NCBI GenBank assembly: GCA_963556145.1
Contig: OY744467.1
Span: 3,596,001-3,660,000 of the forward strand
DNA length: 64,000 bases
From: Hygrocybe punicea
Lineage: Eukaryota > Basidiomycota > Agaricomycetes > Agaricales > Hygrophoraceae
Direction: 5' to 3'
The notes beneath the pieces were generated by a model, which did no database searches, was not told where the DNA came from, and was given only the letters and a program-made list of their open reading frames with translations. Numbering within the stretch: position 1 is the stretch's first letter; the number at the start of each line of letters is the position of its first letter. This document shows, piece by piece, positions 10,401 to 20,700 of this stretch. Made by a program: the position numbers and the translations under genes.

Positions 10401-11881
10401 GCAACCAGCAACTGTTCTGCAAATGATAAATCCATCAACTGTACTGGAACATCTCCTAACCATTTTCCATTTGCTAATGACAACAATGGGACTTTGTTTT
10501 TTGTCAAAGATTTATGGCAACTTATGCATATATTGTGCAGCTGTTTAATTAAGACAGGGCCATCCAAGCCTTTGATGGGATCTTCAGCAGTCAACCGCTC
10601 TGCTTGTATCACATCTGGGTTTCTTAATATCTTCAAGTCTGCGTTGACATTAGAGAGCTTTAATAAATCTTTAATTGAAGTCAATTGACCACATATCGCA
10701 CATCCTGATTCTGATATCTGATCAGGTGACATATCTTGACATGCGTTAGCCATAATTGTATGTTGTAGAGCAGCTGTGAGAGGTGGAGGTGGAAATATGT
10801 TTTTGTGTTTATTTTTGTATTTCTGTTCTGACTTTGCATGATTTAATTTATATTCTACACCTTTTTTTTGTTGGTATTTTGTCACAGAATGTGAGTTGTT
10901 TACTTTGTATTCTACACCTTTTGTTTGTTGATATCTTGTTACTGATTGCATATTTTTTACTTTGTATTCTATATTTTGGCTTTGATATCGTTTCACTGCT
11001 CTTGCATTAGATGCCTTTGATTCCTTATTTAAAACTTCAATATCTATGACATCAAATACAGGTAGATATTGAGCACAACTTGCACATATATGGCTCTTGA
11101 TTGAAGTTTGAATATCTGCCTTATGAGATCTAGCATATGTGACAATATTATGAGCTGCTGCAATGGACTTTAGTTGATCTGTTGTTAATTGTGGTAATGA
11201 CACATCCCATGGCACAAAACATGTTAATGTATTTAATGTATCAGTTCTTGTATCTGATTGTTTTATATATTCTCTGAATTTGAATTTCACATGAGTAGGA
11301 TATCTTATGGAATTTGATAAATAAGGAGACAGCTCATTAAATATGAACAACTTTGATCCACCACCAACAATATTATGCATATTTGTATCGTTCTCCTTGG
11401 TATTATCATTAGAGCAATATTTATTATCTGATGCAGATTCATGTTTCAAAGCAGTGGTACATATGACATTAAGACCTATAAAATATTGTGAATAATATAC
11501 CAGAAATACTTGAAAGATAAACAATAAACTATATATCATTAATGTTTGATATTTTTGCATATATACTGCAAAGTCATGTGCTACATACATGTTTTGTAGC
11601 AGCTTTAGATGTATTCTTTGACACTTCCGGGGAAGTATTTCATGCACAAATAATGAGTCATGCATGGATGCATTGACATATAGAAGAAGTCGTACATAGA
11701 ATTCAATAATAAATGGTAGTTCTTTGTTGGGCTTTAAAATCCAATGGTTTGAACAAAGGTGATCTAGGTCAGGAAGACATTGTACTGTTTCTTCTGTTAT
11801 ATGAGAGATATCATGAGAAAAATGATAATCTCCACTATTGTTTAATATTCTCCTGTGGGGCACATGATGAGAGATAATCAC
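4476..11881 (-). pseudogene. Rep–PIF1 helicase–USP-like peptidase (Helitron-type transposase) of A, broken
   Basis: Read from 11881 downwards, the order is: a SAP-like helix pair (~residues 230–265); 19-residue repeats; Cys-rich DUF6570-like region; Helitron-like N domain with HUH motif (HMH at 9092–9100) and paired tyrosines (YVTDY, 8468–8482); a long acidic linker; PIF1-type helicase with Walker A GGMGGTGKS (~6737–6765), Walker B IDEVSM (~6511–6540), GDFAQLPP and ALSRS; then a USP-like cysteine box (NNWSCAYDS, Cys at 4889–4891). Such proteins nick and unwind DNA for rolling-circle transposition. A TAA at 9695–9697 replaces a glutamine codon present in B, between the zinc region and the nuclease. 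H1 then removes the C-terminus (continued at 1559–1907). The N-terminal start is uncertain; an AT-rich hydrophobic stretch near residues 107–137 may be non-coding. Confidence 0.88.
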
Positions 11882-12656
11882 ACATTGTCTGTGTCCTTGA
11901 AATCAATTTCTGTGGTGCAGACCTATATATAGAATGATAGAAAAACACTATATCCTGGCATGCATTAGCTTGATAATTGAATAGCCTGTCTTGGGACACA
12001 TGAGCAAAATGATAAGGAGATATTTGTGTCGTTAAACTCAGGTTCTGCAGTGCATGAACAGAATGATAAAAAAGCACCATATCCTGGAGTGCATCGGGTT
12101 GATAATTCAAGAGCATGTTATGGGACACATGAGCAAGATGATAAGATGATTGTGTTTTTACACTCAAGTTCTGCGGTGCATAAACAGGATGATAAAAAAG
12201 CACCATATCCTGGGGTGTATCAGGACAATGATATAACACCCAGTCTTGGGACAGATGAACAAGATGATAAGAAAATATTTGTGTCCTATCCTGGGGTGTT
12301 TCAGGACGATAGTATAACACCCTGTCTTGGGACACAGCAAGACGATAAATAGATATTTGTGTCCTATCCTGGGGTGTGTCAGGACGATAGTATAACACCC
12401 TGTCTTGGGACACAGCAAGACGATAAATAGATATTTGTGTCCTATCCTGGGGTGTGTCAGGACGATAGTATAACACCCTGTCTTGGGACACAGCAAGACG
12501 ATAAGTAGATATTTGTGTTCTATCCTGGGGTGTGTCAGGACGATAGTATAACACCCTATCCTGGGGTGTATCAGGACGATAGTATAACACCCAGCCTTGT
12601 ACCTTATGGACAAGGCCATGAGATGTTTCTGTTGTTATGAATAGGTCAGCTAACAC
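11835..12656 (-). other. Open frame built from 26-residue repeats upstream of Rep; coding status uncertain
   Basis: A minus-strand frame of 273 residues consists of imperfect 26-residue units (…DTPQDRTQISIYRLAVSQDR…). It overlaps the start of the Rep frame by 47 bp. The DNA period is 78 bp, so any frame without a stop stays open, and a second frame across the same repeats is open too. In B the frame is exactly one unit longer (299 residues). It could be a repeat-rich leader for Rep, or a regulatory minisatellite that only looks coding. I cannot assign a function. Confidence 0.35.
12286..12600. repeat. 78-bp tandem repeat upstream of Rep (about 4 units in A)
   Basis: Near-identical units begin CCTATCCTGGGGTGT at 12286, 12364 and 12442, and TTCTATCCTGGGG at about 12518, followed by a partial unit. 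Degenerate units extend left to about 11940. B has one more unit, which accounts for the 78-bp change in offset between the copies. 12657–13191 contains no gene I can support. Confidence 0.85.
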
Positions 12657-13191
12657 AAATGCGATTGGTCAGAAGTTATATACTCGATGATGCATTTGTG
12701 TCTATGATTCTTATCAGCTTCAAATGACTATGGGATTTTGAAATATATACCAGCAAACATGTCCGCATCATCTGTATATGCCATATGATACGGGTCAATT
12801 GAACTAGCCTATACTCTCAATAGATATTAGTTGCGGCAAGACAGCAATCTAGTTATGACACCCACCTTAGCACTGTTCAAATGACAAGATGGAGCAGGAA
12901 AAAGCAACAATAATAGAAACACAACACAGTGGAACAACATGGTATGCAGGCAAGAGTATTGAAACCGTTGAGTTTAATTTTCGGAGTTTAGCTTTCAGAG
13001 TAAGAAAAACTCTTAGTAATCAGACAAGAACAATATGCAGACCGGCTGGCAATAATTTAAAACATGAATACAAAAATGTACAGGCTAGGGTATCAACAGA
13101 CAATTCCAGACAAAGACGAATCCAAAGGGGGGTGGAGGTGGTACAGGTATATACAAGGTATTCAGCGACAGATATTGGAGATAATCAAATA

Positions 13192-15947
13192 CTACTCATT
13201 GCATGATGCGAGGACGACAACCCATTGCACGTTGAGTGACAACTGCGTGGAAAGCTCTTTGCCAACCCAAGTATTCACGGTGTATCCAACAAGACAGACG
13301 CTGCCAGATAAATCGTCAGTCCAAGGATTCAACGTTGTATCTAGAAGTTGCAGTTGATTCGTGTTGAAGTTGCCCTTTCTCCCATCGTAAATTGGAACTG
13401 AGTTACATACATAGCACATATTAATGATTGGTAACACAATTTAACGAAATACGACAACTCACCATGGTCATCAAAATTGAGAGCACCCTTCACTGCTCCA
13501 GTCCTCGATGATCCGGCTACTTTAACAGGTGATTTGGCAGGTGAGCCTTTAGCCAACAAACGGCTGAATCCTTGCTGAGAACGGTCTATACACAACTCAG
13601 CAATCATATTAACAAAGTTAATCATGGTTTACCTCCACCGTCCTTAGGCTTGGCTCTGGTGCTGATGGATATCGCATCTTCATAGATCTGGGCATGAAGT
13701 TCTTTGGCCTTAAAAACCATACAAAAGAAGGCACAGAAGCGTTCCCACTCCTGGGTGCACAAAGTGCCGGTTATCTGGCGGAACATCCCTTGAGGATCAC
13801 GCTCATGCAAATTGGAGGAGTTGACAGCAAGAACGGAAGTGAAAACGGTGTAGAGAAAATTGTGGGGAGCGTTCGCTTGAATGGCATATCTTGTGCTCCG
13901 AACAGAATCAGAAGATGCAGCGGACTTGACAATAGAGGGTGATGCACGTGAAGGATTAACAAAGATCCCAGCTCTCGTGAACGTAATGGCCTTGATGATA
14001 ACACTATTAATTATATTGGTGAGTAACTACATCAGTATATTTTTCAATGTAATAAAATAAATCTCACTCGATATTGACACCTGGACAAACATCAGGAATT
14101 AAGCTCAAATAAAAGGGACCCATGGGATTCGGTCCATTGTTTGATGTGACAAGTGTACCAGCACTTGATCGAACATGTGAGTTAGAATAAGACTTGAGAA
14201 ACAACATACACACCGGAGGTGAGGAAGATTTCCATATGTGTCAGCAATGAAAGGATCAAACAGACCCGGGTCAGTGACTTCACAGTCCAATGGTGCCTTC
14301 TCAGTAGTAGGATTAACAAACGAATCACTATTACCTAATCAGCTGCCATATAGAATTAGATACGCAATACGTACGCTTCAGGCAAATCCTCCATATACAC
14401 AAGTTTCTCCTCCTGGTCGGTGACTTTCTTCTTGCCCTTGGATACTGGCCTGGAAACTAATCAAATGGTGAACATGATCAACGATGAAAAACTAAACTTG
14501 TTCTCAGTTGTCCTCTGATATACTGGAACCATATTCTCACTGGGTGTCGCTGGTTTGAATTTGCTCTTCTTGACCACAGTCCTACGGAAATATAAGCGTA
14601 ACTCCAGAGATGAAGACAGCTCCTACTTGGTATTCTTGCCTGAAGAACGTATCATAGCTTCATCGTTTGAGCCCTTTGATTCATTGGTGATGTTTGACGT
14701 TTCTTGTACACGTACTCTGGTATGGTGTGAATCAAGTATACCTATGAAGCATCAGTTTGAATAACTCACCGCTCCTTTCTTCCTTTGACATGAGGACTAC
14801 AGAATATTAGTATTGATGCATGGATACAGTAACATATGAGCGACAAACTTGACCAACTCAATATCGCTATCACTGTCCACAACCCTGTGAAGGATTATAA
14901 GGGAAGTACCACACAGAATCAACACAAACTTACTTTGCACGATTAGTACGTGCCACTGACTGATTATCCTCAGAAATATTGTCAGTAGCCGTATCATCCG
15001 GTACAGGAAGACTATTGATAACATCTCCTCAGCACATATCCACAAATGTAAAGTGGCATACCCTTCAGATTCTTCAGCATCAACATCAATTAATGCAGAG
15101 TCAGACTGATGGCTGATAGATGGTAACAGATATACGGTTAATATAGTGTATTTGCAATCATATGATACATACCCTTTTGCTTTCTTTGTGTTAGATTTAA
15201 CGCTAGTAAATGTCCCATCAGCATGTTCATGTTAACAGATAATGCAAAAGCGGTTGGTGCTTACAAAAATACATCATCCTCATCCTCATCCTCATAAACC
15301 AATGGAACATCTTTGGACTTGGACTTCTTGTTATTTCTAGATTTGCAAAGTCAGCACATGATAAAAATGGCTAAGTCATTTACGCATGCATACAAAGACT
15401 TTTGGCGTTTGTTAACCCTATTGTGTGCTAAACCAATGACCTAGAATACACAAAGGTGGCACTTACGGTAGCTTTGCAATAGGCTGACCTTCAGAGTCAG
15501 ACTCAGATACAGCGCGTTTCTTGGAACGCTGGATGGATCGGGAAGCCCTTGTAGGAGTGGACGGATTAATCTTTGATGACACATCTCTGTTTAGAAATGA
15601 GTGGATGAGTGGTCGGTCACTAAGGCAAGAACAAGTAGATACTTGATGACATTGTCACCGTCCGATTCCCCTCTATTTAATGTAAGTTGTGAGTTGATGT
15701 GTAAAGTCCTGAACAACATACAGTACATCCATGTCACTGTAGAAACATCTTAGTAAGTAGTGACGTGTAGAAGTTTAATGAATACCTGGAACCATATTCA
15801 CGCTCGTTGACTTGCTTGGTTGCTTTTTTACGAGAAATAGATCTAATTCAAAGCAATCAGTCCCAGGTGGAATAGTTATGCTAAATCAGAAATGAAAACA
15901 TACTTGGAGCTTTGCTTTGTTGCAGCACGACGGGACATGGATGACAT
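13192..15947 (-). CDS. Cargo gene G1: multi-exon gene of unknown function, about 590 residues
   Basis: Start ATG at 15947–15945, stop TAG at 13194–13192. About 19 short exons with GT–AG introns of roughly 45–60 bp join into one frame, except one junction near 15006–15055 that I could not close. The N-terminal ~300 residues are low-complexity, alternating Lys/Arg-rich patches (nuclear-localisation-like) with acidic runs. The C-terminal ~290 residues look folded: PGLFDPFIADTYG, a large exon at about 13627–13970, and a last exon ending VQWVVVLASCNE. I recall similar multi-copy hypothetical proteins in Agaricomycetes but cannot name a family. It is divergent from G2 and present intact in sequence in B. 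The unresolved junction may mean decay or a non-canonical site. Confidence 0.6.
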
Positions 15948-16349
15948 GATACAGTAAAATACAAGGACAAGTTTGTTTTCAATAACCTCTTTTTACAAAT
16001 AATGATACACATGTATCACGTGTACCAGGAATGTAATCGTCTTTCCAGCATATTCTACAAGACGTGATGTATCACGTGTACCAGAAATGTAATCGTCTTT
16101 CCAGCACATTCTACAAGACATGTGCTCAACAAATTGTTAACTGTACAGAATGTTCATGTGTAGTGCGACAAATACAGATTGCACATTAATGAGGCGATTT
16201 TATCTGGTTAAAGTATATATTAGAGGAGAACAGCCAGAGACCTAATCAATGCTATTTGTTACAAGACATACCAATATGAATATAATCCAACGTGCGAAAA
16301 TCTGCATATATAGTCTGTATACGCAAGTACCTCCCTCCCATAGCAATCT
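15948..16349. promoter_or_regulatory. Shared intergenic region of divergent genes G1 and G2, with a duplicated E-box repeat
   Basis: These 402 bp separate the two start codons. They contain a 56-bp direct repeat (16013–16068 and 16069–16124, a few mismatches), each unit carrying CACGTG (16017–16022 and 16073–16078). A palindromic TGATACACATGTATCA precedes the first unit. CACGTG is the core site of bHLH regulators such as Cbf1/Pho4. That this is a bidirectional promoter is inferred from the gene arrangement. Confidence 0.5.
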
Positions 16350-17492
16350 ATGAATAAGTTTTATGAGCTGGTAGCTGCTGGTGAGTAGAAGAATTTTATA
16401 CTGTCATAGCTTGATTCAATCATATAATTACAGGTGAAAAACTGGAACTTGAAGCCTCCATACAGTATAACGGTTCCAAGCAAGCTAGCTATCTCTGCAC
16501 GTTGACTAAAGTAAGAGCCTGAATATCTTTGCGACACAGCAAAAACTTAGCTGCATACAGGCTGATGGCCTTCTTGATTCACTGCAAGTCCGCTATAAGA
16601 AAGACCGTCATCAGTACCAACTTGTAAAGGGGGGACTGGGAGAAGGACCTGAAGAAGTAGTATTACGTCTGACAGGCATCCTCACTCACTGTGAACTACC
16701 ACCAGTTCTCAAGCTACCCAGGTATTTCCAGCACAATGACGTGAATGAAGAACTTACTCAAATTTCAGGAATCCAATGTGTATTAGGCAGGCAATACAAT
16801 TGACTGGTTTGGATACCCACAAGTACAAGGCGGCTTTGGAGGGTATATCAGCAATTTGTTCGACCTTTGCCAAGCATATGCGTTCGGACACGTTAAAAGA
16901 CTGGATGCCTGATATGTTCGAGGAATGGATTGTTGTAGGAGCTGGCAACCGATATTTCAGCACTGGTGCAATTGCGGCATCTGCTGAAGTTGTACCTTTC
17001 AACAACCTTGTTGATCCTGATGGAATTCTGGCATCTGTAGATTCCAAGTATCGCCATACTGTGGATAATGAAGTTGGCTATTTTCGAAGGGCGACAAAGG
17101 ATGATGGTAGCTTCCGGTAAGGTTTACAGTTATATGAAATTTCCCATGTCAAATACTCTACCTTAGATATACCTGCATGAATCCAACCAATATTTCTGTC
17201 GGAGATATTGTGGAAGCACGACTTTCATTCTTGGTAGTCCCTCTTGCCAGTGGTGATAAAAACAATGTCAGCAAAGATTTTAGACTTGTGATTGTGCTTC
17301 GATCGCTTGCCTTGATTGACAATACATTCACAAAGGTTGGAAATCAAATTTCATTGTCCGTTGTTATCCCAATTGTTAATGTCTTATCAGAAAGCTGCGC
17401 TTGCACAAGCACAAGCATTGTTTCAGAAGCCCAAAGTTTTAAAGACATTAAAGAGGAATGCGGACTTTTCTGAGGATGAACAAGAGACGTAG
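16350..17492 (+). CDS. Cargo gene G2: six-exon gene of unknown function, about 294 residues
   Basis: ATG at 16350 and TAG at 17490–17492. Introns at 16381–16433, 16511–16560, 16722–16768, 17117–17166 and 17336–17390 all obey GT–AG and leave one open frame. The protein has an α/β N-terminal half. Its C-terminal half reads VGDIVEARLSFLVVP … LVIVLRSLALID, a β-rich pattern that could be an OB-fold-like barrel; this is speculative. It finishes with a short Lys/Ala-rich helix and an acidic tail. I know no characterised homologue. It diverges from G1 and converges on G3. The reading frame is kept in B with only a few substitutions, which argues for a real gene. Confidence 0.7.
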
Positions 17493-17714
17493 TATGAGAC
17501 ATTTCAGATATTTAACACTGTTTAATCAAAGACTCAATCATATAAAATCTTCGGTTTAATCACCAACAGACAAATTGAGTAGTAGTAGCACAAAATACAT
17601 GCATAACAAAACATGTGAAACTCGATATAAATCATGGGACCGCATCACATACAAGTACAGTAAGATACATTAATGTTACAACCAAGTCAAAAGTTCAAGT
17701 GACGTATTCAGAAT
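17493..17714. other. Intergenic region between convergent G2 and G3
   Basis: These 222 bp between the two stop codons are AT-rich and probably hold the 3' untranslated regions and polyadenylation signals of both genes. I see no distinct signal beyond AATAAA-like stretches. Confidence 0.4.
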
Positions 17715-20700
17715 TTAGGGCAATGGAACTAAGAAGCTGAAGAGGTGATATGAGAACCAATAACAAATATATAAGAGATATCTTACCGTCAACCAAAAGC
17801 TCTGTCAGACGATCCTGACTCATTTTAAGAGGAATTGGAAAAAGGGATGCATCGTCATGATTAGCACCCTTTGCCCATGTTACCTTACCAGCCGCTACAT
17901 CTCCAAGCCCAACCAGACTGGCACCCTGACCACAATTGTACACCAAGCGCTTATCCCAGCGAACGACTTTGCACAGTATATGCTCCACAAAAATGACACC
18001 ACAACCGATGTCAAATCCCATTGAAGACCGATCACGCTGCGACAGATTATCATCAAAGTGTTTGAACACACATTTGAATGATGTGTGGGTCCTGTGGAGA
18101 GATGTGACATCGAATCCTAGTTCCTGTAGACCGCGATAAGCACCAGCCTTCTTCATCTTCCATATCCAGGCTGTTACGTCTTCTACAAGAGGAGGCGTGC
18201 AGAGGCGTGCAAGTGTGAGATTATTTGTGAGTTGAAACGCAGTAAGGGAGGATTGTGTTGTTGATCCTAAGCCAGCTACACTGAGCTTGCAAATAAACTG
18301 ATGCATATCGTTCCATGTCGGTTTATTTCCTGTGAAGGAAGCAGGGTCTTGGTTGAAAAGCGGTCCAAGAAAGTTCGTCCACCTGGTCTGAAAATCATCA
18401 CTGAAGAGTTCAGTAAAACGATTCACCAGAGGATCTCGATGGGGGATTTTTGAGAATAGACTGAGCTGACTGGAAGGCTGACCCCATATGGTTGGTGAGT
18501 CAAAATGAATATACCCTAAGGCTGCCTGCTCGTGTCTGTTCAGGGCAAAAAAGCCAGTTTTCTTCTTTGTATCGCCTGCTTTACTCGTCTTGGTCTTGGA
18601 TGAAGATGGTGATATGGGATTATAGCGTAGATCGGTGTAGAAATGCGAGTTTTTCCTGACAATTTGATCAAAAGTCTCTATACATTCCTCCAGTGAATCG
18701 GACCAGAATGTGACGCTGTTCAAAAACTTGACGGTGTCCTCACATTGAGAACTAACCATAAACACCAATGCATTGGCCAAACCTAGTCGTCCGGTGAGTT
18801 GCCTGGCTGGCAAGTGTTTTGCAAACAGAATCGCATATGGGCTGGCATGACGGAATGGGTAAGTCTGACTAAGTGTATGTGTCCGTTGGTACTTCGGCTT
18901 CGTTTGGCCTAAGAGAACGCGATTGAGATGGAGGTCTTGAATGCCCTTTCCATGATCCACAGATAAAGCTTCACGGCAGATTAAAGCAAGAGCACCAAAA
19001 TGTGGCGCCTTGGAATCTGTCAATATGTCCTCCAATTTCTTGATGGGAAGAGCAGGCTTGAGTGGGGACCGTGGAACGCATTTCTTCTTGGATCTCGATC
19101 CCTTGGACGCCCCACCTGGCAGAGCAGAAAGACTCCTATCACCGAGATCCACCAGAGCACCACTAACCAACTTTCCAATGTAATCACACCAATCTGCTAT
19201 CTTTGGTTTAGCGGCCAGCAAATCCTCAACATGAGTAATGAGAGGTTCCATAGTACTTGCATAATCCCGAATGAGTTTACTGGCGAATGCGTCATCCTTC
19301 TGCAGGTTTTTGGTAAACATCCTGGCTGGACTGGATAGGAAATTGCGGATGCCATCAGATGCCAGTATGCCCTCTCCAACAATATCAACTAATGCCATAA
19401 CAATCCCACCTCGAACAATTGAGCGGTCAACTACATTCTTGTTCCGAGTTGTCTTTGAGTCGTTAGGAATTTTACGACGTCGAGAGGTGTTGAACAGGTT
19501 ATCCGCTGTATCAAGTGAGGGGATGATAAGTGCATCACACCACAGTGCAAAGAGGACTTCTGAAACAATGGCATAAAGTGCTGCATCACCATTGTTGATG
19601 GTCCGATTCACAATTGGCAGAGGTGTGACGGCAGAAGAACTGGACTTGATGCGATTGTCAACAAAATGGGAGGGTATGAGTGAAAGTCTTGTGAAATCGT
19701 CATTGAACTCGAGATGAGGAGTCGGTAAATTGGTTGTCTTTGCTGAGGTCTTGCGTCGTTTGGTTCCATGACTAACAATACTTTGTTGTCGAGTACGAAC
19801 ACATGTGACATATTGTACGACATGGTTGACGCAGTTTGCAAATGATGGGAAAGTAGCGTTAATTGTGTGTTCTCGATGACTGTTAGCCACCTGTCGCGCC
19901 AGATGTGGGCCACTTTCTTCATACCACTGAAAGAACACCAAGTAGGAACGACACATCTGCCACTGGATAGCTCTTTGGAGAAAATGCAGTTTTTCAGATT
20001 CCACCATCAGGGCAGGGAGAATATCGACTGAGCCAACGATCTGTTCCAAAATTAGGGTGGCTTCATCATTTGGTGATACGTTGGTGTACTTTGATTCTGG
20101 TGCAAGTTCCATAAATGCTGTGACCTGATTGTCAAGGTCAAGACGATCACGAAGAAGCTTGACAATGGTATTGGAATCCATAGGCTTGCCAACAAGGTTC
20201 TGACCAGCATCCAGCGCAATAGCTTCCTCTTGGAGTCTGGTCACATCAAGAAGTATATCGAGCATCTTGAAGGACGTATCAGGCACAGGACCAAGAAACT
20301 GTGAAACCACAGGCATAACAAGCATGCCTGTAGTTACAGAGGAACTTGGTTGCTTTGTGGGTGGGTCAGTTATGATGTCGGGTTGAGGGCGTGCAGAAGA
20401 TGTATTCTTTGGCTTTGGGTCTTGGTCGTCAACCCAATCCTCATCCGAAGTGTCGCTATCATCATCGGACCCAGCTGATGACACCAGTTCATGTAAGGGA
20501 CGAACATTGTTCTGGGGATTCCTATGAAACTCCTTGAGAAGGCAGGGAGCAGATTTTCTAAATCCAAAAGATTACAAAGATATTGGTATGGAATAAAAGA
20601 AACACATACGCAATTCCCTTATGCTCATACCACAAGTCCTCAGATGGTCCGTATCCCTTGAATCTTAGACGCCATTGGGGAATCCCCTAAACAAAGAGTT

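Noticed and set aside
11476..11566. Intron in the AT-rich start of the Rep frame
   Set aside because: Candidate GT and AG sites exist, but the lengths are too short or splicing shifts the frame, so I did not annotate one.
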